Source of the DNA: Halomonas sp. TA22
Lineage (GTDB): Bacteria; Pseudomonadota; Gammaproteobacteria; Pseudomonadales; Halomonadaceae
NCBI RefSeq assembly: GCF_013009075.1
Contig: NZ_CP053108.1
Location: forward strand, 1,240,001 to 1,304,000
Direction: 5' to 3'
DNA: 64,000 nucleotides
Below, in pieces: positions 9,342 to 17,730 of this stretch. The notes below the pieces were generated by a model. That model saw nothing but the letters and a program-made list of their open reading frames with translations, did not search any database and had not been told where the DNA came from. Numbering within the stretch: position 1 is the stretch's first letter; each line of letters opens with the position of its first letter. The translations under genes were made by a program, and so were the position numbers.

Positions 9342-9368
9342 TCAAGCTTTCCATACGTTAGCCGATAA
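9342..9368 (+). promoter_or_regulatory. Sigma-28 (FliA) promoter of the second flagellin
   Basis: TCAAGCTT, an 11-base spacer and a perfect GCCGATAA -10 (9361-9368), 35 bases before the ATG. The architecture and the AAGCTTTCC stretch are shared with the promoter at 7965-7991, suggesting duplication or common origin. Confidence 0.85.
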
Positions 9369-9403
9369 CTAAAAATATTGGACTTGGCGCACGGAAACGC
9401 ACG

Positions 9404-11659
9404 ATGACAGCGATCAACACCAATCTTCTTTCCTTGAGTGGCCAGGCCAATCTCAAGCGTTCCCAATCGGCGCTTACTACCGCCATGGAGCGGCTCTCCT
9501 CGGGAATGCGCATCAACGGCGCAAAAGACGATGCCGCAGGGCAAGCCATTGGTAATCGCATGACCAGCCAGATCAATGGTCGTTCGATGGCCATGCGCAA
9601 CGCCAACGATGGGGTGTCGCTGTCGCAGACGGCGCATGGTGCACTGGATCAGATCAATGACAAGCTGCAGCGTATTCGCGAACTGACGGTTCAGGGGCTC
9701 AATGGCACCTTGAGCTGGAGCGACAGCGATGCCATCCAGGCCGAAATCAACATGAATCTCTGGGAAATCGATCGGCTGGCCCAGTCGGTCGATTACAACG
9801 GTATCCCCCTGCTCGATGGCAGTGCTGGGCTGGTCAACCTGCAGGTAGGCGCCAACGATAACGAGACCTTGAAGATTGATCTTCTGCCGCCAGGGTTTAG
9901 CGTGGCGGCACTGGGTCTTGAGGACTTTACCGTCGCGGGGCTTGATGGTGAAGTAACGCCTCGCAACACCCTTCAGGGCTATGCCCGCGATATTGAGCTT
10001 TACCCTCAAGCGACGGCTGAAACGACTGTCAGCTATACAGGGGTAACGGGTAGCGAGCCGACCTTGCGCCTTCAAAGTCCGGCAGAGGGTAGCTTCGGTT
10101 ATTACATCAGCACCCTGGATGGCGACGGCAAACCGCTGTTCTTCAATACGGGTACGCCGCAGGCTCACCATAATACTGCCAGTGATAGCAGTACCGTAAC
10201 CATTGCCGCGACTGGCCAGCTCTATACCGATACCGCTCCCATGCAGGCAAGAGACATTTCGAGCATTGCCTTCAGCGACAGTAATGGTATGGCCCTGGGC
10301 GGAACGCAACGCCTGCTTCAAGACAGCGGAAGCTATGTCATAGAGCAGACCGCCGCCAACGGTAGTGTGAGTTACCATGAGGCTGAGCTGAGTTTTGCGG
10401 CGGGCTCCGGGGCTGTGCAAGCAAGGATGGTCAATGACGCGCCCTCTACCAATCAGGTCTATAGTGCCGTCTCGGCGCATGTGATTGATGGTCAGGGTTA
10501 TACGCTTAGCGAAGCCGACCACCTTGTTTTTCTCGATAGCAGCGGTATGCCCCTGGCAAGTGACGAACTGTTTGAAAATGGTGGTAATTACTACATCCGT
10601 AGCGAGCTAGGCGGCGAACCAGCCTACTATCGTCTTGGCAGTGCCAGCGTCTCAACGCAGCTTGTAGATGATGACGAGGAGCTCACGCTGACTTTCCGCG
10701 CATCTGATCCTCGCGCTTTTCTCGGCGATGACCTTTCAAGTGCCAATAGCGTAGACACCTTGCCTAGTCTCGACTTCACTACAACGGATATCGACTTCGC
10801 CGACGTGAATGATGCCGCGTTCGGTGGCAATGCGCGGCTCATGCAACGTGTGTCCAATAACCAATATATGATTGAAGTCGATAGTGGCGATGGTATCTAT
10901 CGTTATTATCAAGCAGAGGTTTCCCTGACGATAGGACCGCAAGGAGAGGAGCAGGTACTGGCCAAGGCGCTGGGGGAGGCAGCGGCCACGTTCAATCTCA
11001 ATGAGCGGGTTGAGACGGTAAGCGGCACCTCGACCGTGACGCTGGACCCGCGCAATGTCACCGTTAACTATACGGATGCCAATGGCGACTCCTTCAGTGA
11101 TGTGCTGCGCCAGCGCGACGATGGTAACTACTATTTCGATCTTCCTAATAGTCTTTCAAACTATGGAAGCTTCAAGGTGGCAAGCCTGGTCGACACGGAA
11201 GGTAACGATATTCTGATCAAAACGGTGAATGGTACTGGGGAGGTGATCATCTATTACCCCTTGGACTCCCTGGCACCGCTTTCTATTAATGTCAGTACCG
11301 ATGCCAATGGCGCCAACGACGACGGTATTCCTCATACTATCGTCAATCTTGCCGAGGTAGATCAGCAGATTCGTTTGCGCACACCCGCTAATCCACTTGC
11401 GGCATTGGATCGTGCCATTGCAATAGTGGATAGCAAGCGAAGCTACTTAGGGGCTATCGAAAATCGGCTGGGCTCGGTCGTGGAAAATCATATTAGCAGC
11501 AATCTCAGTCTCTCCGCTGCGCGCTCGCGCATTATGGATGCCAACTATGCGGTAGAGGTGTCCAATTTGACACGTACCCAGATCCTGGAGCAGGCCGGCA
11601 CCTCCGTACTCGCCCAGGCCAACCAGATCCCGCAGAACGTGCTGTCTCTGCTGGGTTGA
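9404..11659 (+). CDS. Large flagellin (751 residues) with a repeat-containing central insert
   Basis: The ends are canonical flagellin: MTAINTNLLSLSGQANLKRS with LSSGMRINGAKDDAAGQAI at the start, and from about residue 663 NPLAALDRAIAIVDSKRSYL to the same QANQIPQNVLSLLG terminus as its neighbour. Between about residues 165 and 660 lies an insert roughly five times larger than in the first flagellin. It contains degenerate repeats starting near residues 284, 370, 462 and 551, each with an aspartate/glycine-rich turn (FSDSNGMAL, FLDSSGMPL, VNDAAFGGN, YTDANGDSF) then a G-x-Y-x-I/F strand and a YY/YH-x-A-E-like strand. The insert probably forms outward beta domains (D2-D4 like) on the filament surface. 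Its codon use looks less GC-biased than that of neighbouring genes, suggesting separate acquisition. Confidence 0.92.
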   Translation: MTAINTNLLSLSGQANLKRSQSALTTAMERLSSGMRINGAKDDAAGQAIGNRMTSQINGRSMAMRNANDGVSLSQTAHGALDQINDKLQRIRELTVQGLNGTLSWSDSDAIQAEINMNLWEIDRLAQSVDYNGIPLLDGSAGLVNLQVGANDNETLKIDLLPPGFSVAALGLEDFTVAGLDGEVTPRNTLQGYARDIELYPQATAETTVSYTGVTGSEPTLRLQSPAEGSFGYYISTLDGDGKPLFFNTGTPQAHHNTASDSSTVTIAATGQLYTDTAPMQARDISSIAFSDSNGMALGGTQRLLQDSGSYVIEQTAANGSVSYHEAELSFAAGSGAVQARMVNDAPSTNQVYSAVSAHVIDGQGYTLSEADHLVFLDSSGMPLASDELFENGGNYYIRSELGGEPAYYRLGSASVSTQLVDDDEELTLTFRASDPRAFLGDDLSSANSVDTLPSLDFTTTDIDFADVNDAAFGGNARLMQRVSNNQYMIEVDSGDGIYRYYQAEVSLTIGPQGEEQVLAKALGEAAATFNLNERVETVSGTSTVTLDPRNVTVNYTDANGDSFSDVLRQRDDGNYYFDLPNSLSNYGSFKVASLVDTEGNDILIKTVNGTGEVIIYYPLDSLAPLSINVSTDANGANDDGIPHTIVNLAEVDQQIRLRTPANPLAALDRAIAIVDSKRSYLGAIENRLGSVVENHISSNLSLSAARSRIMDANYAVEVSNLTRTQILEQAGTSVLAQANQIPQNVLSLLG

Positions 11660-11681
11660 CCGCCTGATTGCACTACCGACA

Positions 11682-11709
11682 GGGGCCGGTCTTGCCGGCC
11701 CTTTTTATT
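11682..11709 (+). terminator. Intrinsic terminator after the large flagellin
   Basis: GGGCCGG and CCGGCCC arms around a short loop, followed by TTTTTATTT, 22 bases after the stop codon. Confidence 0.88.
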
Positions 11710-11720
11710 TGAGAAATGTC

Positions 11721-11963
11721 ATGGATCAACCGACAGGAATCATGAGCTCGGCAGATTGCCAGCGCATGATCGACGAGCTCGATCGGGTATTGAAGGAAAC
11801 CCGTGAGTTGATGACGCGCTTCGAGGAAACCGGCATGAACGAAAGAATGGAGCGCGATTACGACAAGCTCCACGACATTTATTCACGCACCGTCAAGGAT
11901 CAGTGGCACTACACCCAGGCGCTGCTGGCGCTAGGTGCTCTCAATCAAGACGCGCTCAATTAA
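11721..11963 (+). CDS. Small helical protein downstream of flagellin, unknown function
   Basis: An 80-residue, mostly charged alpha-helical protein (MDQPTGIMSSADCQRMIDEL, then VLKETRELMTRFEETGMNER and so on) with no membrane segment. Its size, helical character and position after flagellin genes recall FliT/FliS-type flagellar chaperones, but I see no diagnostic motif, so this is a guess from context. The ATG at 11721 follows the flagellin terminator by only 12 bases and has a poor ribosome site (GAGA), so expression would depend on read-through; a TTG at 11709 in the same frame falls within the terminator T-run. Confidence 0.55.
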   Translation: MDQPTGIMSSADCQRMIDELDRVLKETRELMTRFEETGMNERMERDYDKLHDIYSRTVKDQWHYTQALLALGALNQDALN

Positions 11964-12051
11964 AGCATATAACGCGCTTGCCGATAGAGTGGTATAGCGC
12001 TGCATCACACTCTGCGCCAAAACACACCGATGAATCGCAAGGGAAGCGGTA

Positions 12052-12726
12052 ATGAAAAAAACGATGGCCATGGCGCTGGGTACCGCCCTGCTGGGAATGA
12101 GCATGAACAGCGCCACCGCGTTTGAGCGTAGCGTGACGGTAGGGGTGTTTGCCGGTACCACTGGTGTGGGGGCAGACGTCTCCTGGCGCTTTCACGAGCG
12201 CCTGGGCATCAGTGCCCAGTATGCCGGCGGCATCAGCTGGAGCGGCGATTACGATACCGACGATGTCGATTACGACGCCGATCTGGATCTCTCCGCCGGC
12301 GCGTTGACGCTCGATTACTACCCCTTCGCCGGGCGCTTCTACCTGACGGCCGGCGCGATGCTGCCCGACATGAAAGCCGATGTGGTCGGGCGCGCCAAGC
12401 ATAACGACACCTTCGAGTTCAACGGCCAGCTGTACAACGCCGCAGACCTGGGGACCGTGCATGGCAGCCTGACCATCGCCGATGGCGTGCAGCCCTATGT
12501 GGGGTTCGGCTGGCGCTCGTCACACCGTAGCGGCTTCGGGGCGTTCTCGGAGCTCGGCATCATGGCCACCAATATCGATGTCTCGTTGAGTACATCGCAG
12601 AACTTCGAGGGTCGCAATGAGCAGCTTCGGCGCGATCTGCGCGAAGAGGAGCGCCAGTTGAAGGAGGAAGCCGACAAGCTGCCGTTCTATCCGGTGGCCC
12701 TGGTCGGGATCAGCTACACCTTCTGA
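12052..12726 (+). CDS. Predicted outer-membrane beta-barrel protein
   Basis: The 224-residue product starts with a clear signal peptide (MKKTMAMALGTALLGMSMNS, cleavage after ATA near residue 23) and then shows alternating amphipathic strands such as SVTVGVFAGTTGVGADVSWRF and AGALTLDYYPFAGRFYLTAG, ending in the aromatic VALVGISYTF that barrel proteins use as an assembly signal. One periplasmic or extracellular hairpin near residue 190 is strongly charged (RRDLREEERQLKEEADK). It resembles small porin-like or OmpW/OmpA-barrel proteins; ligand unknown. It stands alone, with a hairpin after it. Confidence 0.72.
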   Translation: MKKTMAMALGTALLGMSMNSATAFERSVTVGVFAGTTGVGADVSWRFHERLGISAQYAGGISWSGDYDTDDVDYDADLDLSAGALTLDYYPFAGRFYLTAGAMLPDMKADVVGRAKHNDTFEFNGQLYNAADLGTVHGSLTIADGVQPYVGFGWRSSHRSGFGAFSELGIMATNIDVSLSTSQNFEGRNEQLRRDLREEERQLKEEADKLPFYPVALVGISYTF

Positions 12727-12745
12727 TATAGGCTGGGTAACCTTC

Positions 12746-12767
12746 GTGCCTGGCCAACGCCAGGCAC
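12746..12767 (+). terminator. Hairpin after the barrel gene, possible terminator
   Basis: GTGCCTGGC-CAAC-GCCAGGCAC starts 20 bases after the stop. There is no T-run, so termination is uncertain. From here to 12935 I see only a likely promoter region of AT-rich DNA. Confidence 0.5.
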
Positions 12768-12935
12768 AGAGTAATGCCTCGGCAGGCCTGGAGTGCTTGA
12801 ACAGCCGTGAGTCAATTAATAGCCATTATCACTAATGTCTTGCTTTGAGATGGCTTACAAAGGGGTTACACTATCGGAAGTATTTGTGACGAAAATAATA
12901 ATGAGGTAGTAGTGGCCTCATAAGGAAGAGTCGAC

Positions 12936-13517
12936 ATGCGCAAGCAACGTACTGTCCTCGCGGGCATGCTGTGGTCCATGGCGGCGCTTTCCGCACCCTA
13001 TGCGACCTACTGTCTTGTCACGTATGGGCCAATGGCCATCCTCTGGCCGATTTTCTTCGGTCTGCTGCTGTTCTCAAGCGCCATGCTCTGTACCCATATC
13101 AACGAACGCTTGAACGAGCGGCAGGACAATCCCCCCCTGCGTGCAGCAACGCTTGAAGAGACCAAGGGCGAAGATGCGCCCTCGCAAAGGGGGCGCCATA
13201 TCGGGCTTTGCGTGCTGCGCATCGGTAAGGGCAGCCCGCTGCGAGGCAAGATCAACGAGAAGGCGATCCTGCTCACCATCAATGGCCAGCACCCCACCAC
13301 GGCGGAGCAGGCCAATCACGCCCTGGTGGTGGGAGAGAACCGGATAGAGTGGATGGGGCGTAATGGCAAGGTGATCACCTCCCGCTTCACGGCAGAGGGG
13401 GAAGACCTGCTGGTGCAGTTCGAGCAGGTGACGCTCTCAAGCAAGATACTCGCCTCGTTACCGTCAGGGCGCGAGCGCACTTCAGCCCACACCGCTCCGC
13501 CACCAACGGTGATGTGA
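12936..13517 (+). CDS. Small inner-membrane protein with a PDZ-like soluble region
   Basis: A 193-residue protein of unknown family. Two hydrophobic helices lie at about residues 7-27 and 32-52 (TYGPMAILWPIFFGLLLFSS), followed by a cytoplasmic or periplasmic region. Residues about 88-125 (GLCVLRIGKGSPLRGKINEK, AILLTINGQHP) resemble the core of a PDZ domain, where a GSPL turn and an ING strand bracket the peptide groove; this is a by-eye similarity only. The ATG has a plausible ribosome site (GGAAGAG). Confidence 0.6.
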   Translation: MRKQRTVLAGMLWSMAALSAPYATYCLVTYGPMAILWPIFFGLLLFSSAMLCTHINERLNERQDNPPLRAATLEETKGEDAPSQRGRHIGLCVLRIGKGSPLRGKINEKAILLTINGQHPTTAEQANHALVVGENRIEWMGRNGKVITSRFTAEGEDLLVQFEQVTLSSKILASLPSGRERTSAHTAPPPTVM

Positions 13518-13535
13518 AACAGGCCTAGCGCCGCG

Positions 13536-13907
13536 TCAGCCACTCATGCAACGGGGCGTTGTGTGCAGTGTCGCCCACTGTCTCTGCTTGGGCCAGTGGT
13601 GCAGCCAACCGGGCAGTTGCTCGGGAGCCATGGGTGGGGCGATGCCGTTGCCCTGGGCCAGCGCGCAACCCAGCGAGATCAGCGCCCTGGCCTGGGCAAG
13701 GGTCTCCACCCCTTCGGCGAGCATGGGCCGCCCGAAGCGGTTGGCCATGTAGATCACGCTCTCCATGATCGCCATGTCGTTGGCATTGCTGAGCATGTCG
13801 CGCACGAAGCTCTGGTCGATCTTGATCAGATCCACCGGCAATTGGCGCAGGTGGGTGAGCGAGGAGTAGCCAGTGCCGAAGTCGTCAATGGCAAAGTCGA
13901 TGCCCAT
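13536..13907 (-). pseudogene. C-terminal remnant of an EAL-domain c-di-GMP phosphodiesterase
   Basis: From Met at 13907 the minus strand encodes MGIDFAIDDFGTGYSSLTHL, then LPVDLIKIDQSFVRDML, MLAEGVETLAQARALISLGC and AQGNGIAPPMAPEQLPGWLH: the second half of an EAL domain, with the DDFG metal site, the KID lysine and the AEGVET glutamate. The first half, including the EAL/EVL signature and N-terminal sensor, is absent. The frame is open further upstream through the tRNA gene, but that sequence has no EAL similarity and is not coding in any convincing way. I call it a truncated gene. Confidence 0.75.
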
Positions 13908-14310
13908 CTCCCCAACGTGAGTGCGCCGCCGCGGTGGATCGCTTGCTGTCGGGCGTGTTCGATCATCCTGGAAAGGCGTTGATAGGGCAGTGCTAGCGGT
14001 CCATGCGCCACGCCACTCGATACGATGCGGGTGGTAGAGGTCATCATCGTTTGCGAATGCCTTGTTTTGGGCGCTAGCGCGTAAGGTAGGTAATGATGGA
14101 TCAGGCTGAGCGCTTATGTGTAGTGGGGTAATTTCTGACGCAAATGTAGGATAAGGCTTACACAGCAAAGAGACAAAGCCAACGATTTGACTATTGATAT
14201 ACGTCAAGAAGAAGGAGGAAGCCAAAAATGGACATTGAAAATGGGGCAGAAAAGGCAGAAGAGAGTAGTAGAAGAAAGCAGTAGAAGGTAGAAGAAGGGG
14301 GTAAAACAGG
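13908..14310. other. Non-coding stretch between the EAL remnant and tRNA-Leu, with a purine-rich tract
   Basis: No gene is supported here. From about 14208 to 14310 the plus strand is almost all purine; in 14221-14310 I count about 7 C and 9 T in 90 bases. On the minus strand this is a C-rich, G-poor transcript directly downstream of tRNA-Leu, which is the composition of a Rho-utilisation site. Confidence 0.6.
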
Positions 14311-14395
<85 letters not shown>

Positions 14396-14406
14396 AATGC
14401 GCCGAT

Positions 14407-14434
14407 ATTCTACGCAAGTGCCTCCATAAGTCAA
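14407..14434 (-). promoter_or_regulatory. Sigma-70 promoter of tRNA-Leu
   Basis: On the minus strand TTGACT (14434-14429), a 16-base spacer and TAGAAT (14412-14407) end 11 bases before the mature tRNA 5' end. The close spacing fits a short 5' leader. Confidence 0.75.
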
Positions 14435-14460
14435 CGAATTGATGTGCTTCAAGGCTAAAG

Positions 14461-15186
14461 ATGATGAACGCTGCGTTTCCTCTGCACCGGCTCTTTCGAG
14501 GGTTCGACCAGGCGTTGCGCCGGGCGCTGCCTGGCCACTGTGCGTTCTGCCTGTCGCCGGTGGATGGCACCACGCCGTGGTGTGATCCCTGCCTATTGCG
14601 TCTGCCATGGATCGTGTATGCCTGTCCGGTCTGCGCGGAGCCCCTGCCGACAAGTGCTGCAGGCAGGCACTGCGGTGCCTGCCTGAAGTGGCCACCCACG
14701 TTTCGGCATGCCCGAGTGGCGCTGCGCTACGAAGGGGAGATTGCGGCGTTGATGCAGCGCTTCAAGTACTCCGGCTCGCCGCGTGCCGGGGCGATTCTGC
14801 TGGCGCTGCTGCTGCGTCAGCAGGCGACTCTCGAGCGCATGCCGGAGGCGATTGTTGGCGTGCCGCTGCATCCCCGCCGCGCTCGAACGCGCGGCTTCGA
14901 TCAGGTGGCCTGGCTTGCCCGGCGTGTCTCGCGTGAATTGGGCGTGCCCCTGCGCCGGGCGCGCCGAGGGCGCATGACCGACACTCAGGTAGGGCTGGGC
15001 CGGCGCGAGCGCCAGGCCAACGTGAAAGGCGCCTTCGCCATCGAGGGCACGCTTCCCGCGCGTGTGCTGCTGCTCGACGACATCATGACCACCGGGGCGA
15101 CCCTCGAGGCCCTTGCCCAGGCATGCCGCAACGCCGGTGCCAGGGAGATCGACGTGTGGGCGGTGGCGCGCACGCCCGCCTCGTAA
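14461..15186 (+). CDS. comF: ComF family protein
   Basis: ComF proteins are phosphoribosyltransferase-fold proteins linked to DNA uptake during natural transformation. The 241-residue sequence has four cysteine pairs in its N-terminal third (CAFC, CDPC, CPVC, CGAC), likely binding zinc, then the core ALRYEGEIAALMQRFKYSG, the VPLHPRRARTRGFDQ motif and the PRPP-binding loop VLLLDDIMTTGATLE near residue 200. It is diverged from the tRNA-Leu gene and uses a Met-Met start; the second Met is equally possible. No other competence gene is present in the window. Confidence 0.9.
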   Translation: MMNAAFPLHRLFRGFDQALRRALPGHCAFCLSPVDGTTPWCDPCLLRLPWIVYACPVCAEPLPTSAAGRHCGACLKWPPTFRHARVALRYEGEIAALMQRFKYSGSPRAGAILLALLLRQQATLERMPEAIVGVPLHPRRARTRGFDQVAWLARRVSRELGVPLRRARRGRMTDTQVGLGRRERQANVKGAFAIEGTLPARVLLLDDIMTTGATLEALAQACRNAGAREIDVWAVARTPAS

Positions 15187-15240
15187 GGCTGCGCGAGAGC
15201 CTGATAAGATAGGCATTCTTCTGCCACCCCAGGAATGCGC

Positions 15241-16239
15241 ATGACTGTCACTTCCCCCTCGTCCGAGCATCCCTTCGAACGGCTGGCGCCTGCGCGCATC
15301 GTGGCCGCGGTGGAGTCGCTGGGGTTCTGGCTGCCGGGTGAGCCCTTCGCGCTCAACAGCTACGAAAACCGGGTCTTCCTGCTCAGCGATGACGAACGGC
15401 GACGCTGGGTGGTGAAGTTCTATCGCCCAGGGCGCTGGAGCGATGCCCAAATTCAGGAGGAGCATGACTTCCTGGCCGAGCTTGAGGCCGATGAGGTGCC
15501 GGTGGCAGCACCCTGGCGCAATGCCGAGGGGCATAGCCTGCACCTGTGGGAGGGCTATCGCTTCGCGCTGTTTCCCCAGGTGGTGGGGCAGGCGCCGGAG
15601 CTCGAGAACCCGGGGCACCTGTTCGCGCTGGGTGAGCTGATCGGGCGCGTGCATGCGGTAGGTGCGCGGCGGGCCTTCGTGCAGCGCCGCCGTATGGACT
15701 TCGATGGCATGGTACGCGAGAGCCGTGAGCAGGTATTGGCCGGCAGCTGGCTCAACCGGCGTCAGCGCCAGGCCTATGAGCGCATCAGTGGTGAACTCTG
15801 CCGGACATTGCAGGGATTGGCATGGCCGGCGTCCAGCGCCATCCGTGTACATGGCGACTGCCACATCGGCAATATCCTCGGTCGTGACGAGGCCTTCAGC
15901 CTGGTGGATTTCGACGATGCGCTGATGGCGCCACGCATCCAGGATCTATGGATGCTGCTCACCGCGCAGACCCCGGAAGAGGAGCAGGGGCAGCTCTCGG
16001 AGATCATCGAGGGCTACGAGCAGTTCACCGAGTTCAATCGCCGCGAACTGGCCCTGATCGAGCCGCTACGCACCTGGCGCTTGATGCGCCATAGCGCCTG
16101 GTTGACGGCGCGCTGGTCCGACCCCGCCTTCCCGCGCGCATTCCCCTGGGCCGCCGATGAGGGCTACTGGGATCAGCATATCCGCACTCTGGAGCAGCAG
16201 CGCCAAGCCCTGGAGAAGGCACCACGTTGGCTGGCCTGA
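15241..16239 (+). CDS. srkA: Stress response kinase A (SrkA/YihE/RdoA)
   Basis: SrkA is a Ser/Thr protein kinase of the aminoglycoside-phosphotransferase fold that protects against stress-induced death in enterobacteria. Visible features are the family opening GFWLPGEPFALNSYENRVFL, the ATP-lysine region WVVKFYRPGRWSD, the catalytic loop HGDCHIGNIL (about residues 204-213) and the metal-binding LVDFDDALMAPRIQDLW. I start at ATG 15241 because AGGA lies seven bases upstream; an in-frame ATG at 15235 would leave no ribosome site. The length of 332 residues is normal. A terminator follows. Confidence 0.93.
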   Translation: MTVTSPSSEHPFERLAPARIVAAVESLGFWLPGEPFALNSYENRVFLLSDDERRRWVVKFYRPGRWSDAQIQEEHDFLAELEADEVPVAAPWRNAEGHSLHLWEGYRFALFPQVVGQAPELENPGHLFALGELIGRVHAVGARRAFVQRRRMDFDGMVRESREQVLAGSWLNRRQRQAYERISGELCRTLQGLAWPASSAIRVHGDCHIGNILGRDEAFSLVDFDDALMAPRIQDLWMLLTAQTPEEEQGQLSEIIEGYEQFTEFNRRELALIEPLRTWRLMRHSAWLTARWSDPAFPRAFPWAADEGYWDQHIRTLEQQRQALEKAPRWLA

Positions 16240-16253
16240 GATCCTTGACGCAA

Positions 16254-16275
16254 ACGCCCCGCATCCGCGGGGCGT
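16254..16275. terminator. Hairpin between convergent srkA and the secreted-protein gene
   Basis: ACGCCCCGC-ATCC-GCGGGGCGT, a perfect nine-base stem between two convergent genes. There is no T-run, so it may act with Rho or as an mRNA end. Confidence 0.6.
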
Positions 16276-16282
16276 CGTGGGA

Positions 16283-16855
16283 TCAGTTGCTATCCGGGTC
16301 GGGGCGTTCGGCCGGAATCGGATTGGCGGTACCCGTGCCATTGGCGTTGCGCCGCCTTTCGTTGATCTCGGCAGAGGGGTTCTCCTGCGGGTCGAGGGAC
16401 AACCTGCTTGCAAGCTCGAGCTGGAAGACATGATTCGGGGTCAGCTCGGCGCGCTCGCAGACACCGTTGTTGCAGGCCACCACTCCTACGCTGCCGTCGG
16501 ACTCCTGGGCGGTTGCCGAAATCTCGCCGGAGTAGATTTCGCTGTGATCCCCCTGTGCTTCGATACAGGTGAGATGGTGCGTGGAGATGCGCAGACGATC
16601 CCCGGAGAGCCGCGCATCGGCGGTAATCAGGCAGTGGTCGGGGAGGGCGTAATCGGCATTCCCGCTCATGGCCGGCTTGAGTAGCAGATCCTCCTGGGTG
16701 GGCGACGCGCTATCGAGGGTAACGGCGTCGATGACTTGGACATCGATGCGGGCACCGGAGGGCAGCTCCAGCGTATCGCCATGGGCCAGTGCCGACAGGC
16801 TCAATACCAGGGGCAACATGAGAAGGTGCTTCTTCAAAAGGTACTTCTTGATCAT
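16283..16855 (-). CDS. Predicted secreted protein of unknown function
   Basis: A 190-residue product with a basic start and hydrophobic signal segment (MIKKYLLKKHLLMLPLVLSL, cleavage likely after AHG near residue 26). The mature part opens DTLELPSGARIDVQVIDAVT and contains three cysteines (CLITADARLSG, CIEAQGD and CNNGVC) that could form periplasmic disulfides; the C-terminal 30 residues are low-complexity and rich in Asn, Pro and Arg. I do not recognise the family. It sits between srkA and folE on the opposite strand with its own leader. Confidence 0.65.
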   Translation of the reverse strand: MIKKYLLKKHLLMLPLVLSLSALAHGDTLELPSGARIDVQVIDAVTLDSASPTQEDLLLKPAMSGNADYALPDHCLITADARLSGDRLRISTHHLTCIEAQGDHSEIYSGEISATAQESDGSVGVVACNNGVCERAELTPNHVFQLELASRLSLDPQENPSAEINERRRNANGTGTANPIPAERPDPDSN

Positions 16856-17149
16856 TTGGCGGCTAGCTCGTGTCAGATCCAGTGAGAGGCGTCCTGACGG
16901 GCGCTCGATGACGATAGTTTATCATAGCTGCTATTGGCCACGTGCGGTGGCGGCCAAGGCTCATGTGGCAGGTTGTCGCGGTGCAATGCTTGCCTGGAGG
17001 AGTCCTGGCCATGGCAGTGCTCGACGAGGTTTTGTGCAGGCCTTAGAATTACCGCCTCGTGATGCAAGCGCATTCGATCTAACTCCATTATAGTTTGCAC
17101 TTTTTCAGCGCCCCGTCGCGTCGGGGTGGCTCAGCTAATAGGCCCGATC

Positions 17150-17707
17150 ATGACCGAAGAGCTCGCCAATCACTATCGCCAGATCATCACTGGATTGGGC
17201 GAAGATCCGGACCGTGAAGGCTTGAAGGACACCCCCATGCGGGCGGCCAAGGCGATGCAGTTCTTGACCAGGGGGTACCAGCAGACGTTGGAGGCGCTGA
17301 TCAACGGCGCGGTGTTCGAGTCGGAAACCGACGAGATGGTGTTGATCAAGGATATCGAACTCTATTCGATGTGCGAGCACCATCTGCTGCCCTTCATCGG
17401 CAAGTGTCATATCGCCTACCTGCCGAATGGCAAGGTGCTGGGGCTATCCAAGTTCGCCCGCATCGTCGACATGTATGCCCGGCGCATGCAGATCCAGGAA
17501 AACCTGACCCGCCAGATCGCCGACGCCGTGCTGCAGGTGACCGATGCGCGTGGCGTGGCGGTGGTGATCGAGGCCAAGCACATGTGCATGATGATGCGTG
17601 GTGTGGAGAAACAGAACTCCAGCATGACCAGTTCGGTGATGCTGGGCGCCTTCCGCGAGAACCAGCCGACGCGTCAGGAGTTTCTGATGCTGGTCAACGG
17701 ACGCTGA
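17150..17707 (+). CDS. folE: GTP cyclohydrolase I (FolE)
   Basis: FolE converts GTP to 7,8-dihydroneopterin triphosphate, the first step to folate and pterins. The 185-residue protein has the zinc ligands in MCEHHLLPF (Cys about 75, His about 78) and in [10 protein letters not shown] (Cys about 146), plus the [19 protein letters not shown] core and the ending [14 protein letters not shown] use ATG 17150; a GTG at 17126 in the same frame would add eight residues not expected in the family. The 294-base gap before it holds AT-rich DNA and a CCCCG/CGGGG dyad at the leader but no gene. folX follows 23 bases later. Confidence 0.95.
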   Translation: MTEELANHYRQIITGLGEDPDREGLKDTPMRAAKAMQFLTRGYQQTLEALINGAVFESETDEMVLIKDIELYSMCEHHLLPFIGKCHIAYLPNGKVLGLSKFARIVDMYARRMQIQENLTRQIADAVLQVTDARGVAVVIEAKHMCMMMRGVEKQNSSMTSSVMLGAFRENQPTRQEFLMLVNGR

Positions 17708-17730
17708 ACGGCCCATCAGGAGAGTTTGCC

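Noticed and set aside
17011-17046. 11-codon ORF (MAVLDEVLCRP) after GGAGGAG in the folE leader
   Set aside because: Good ribosome site but too short and without conservation evidence; a leader peptide cannot be claimed.
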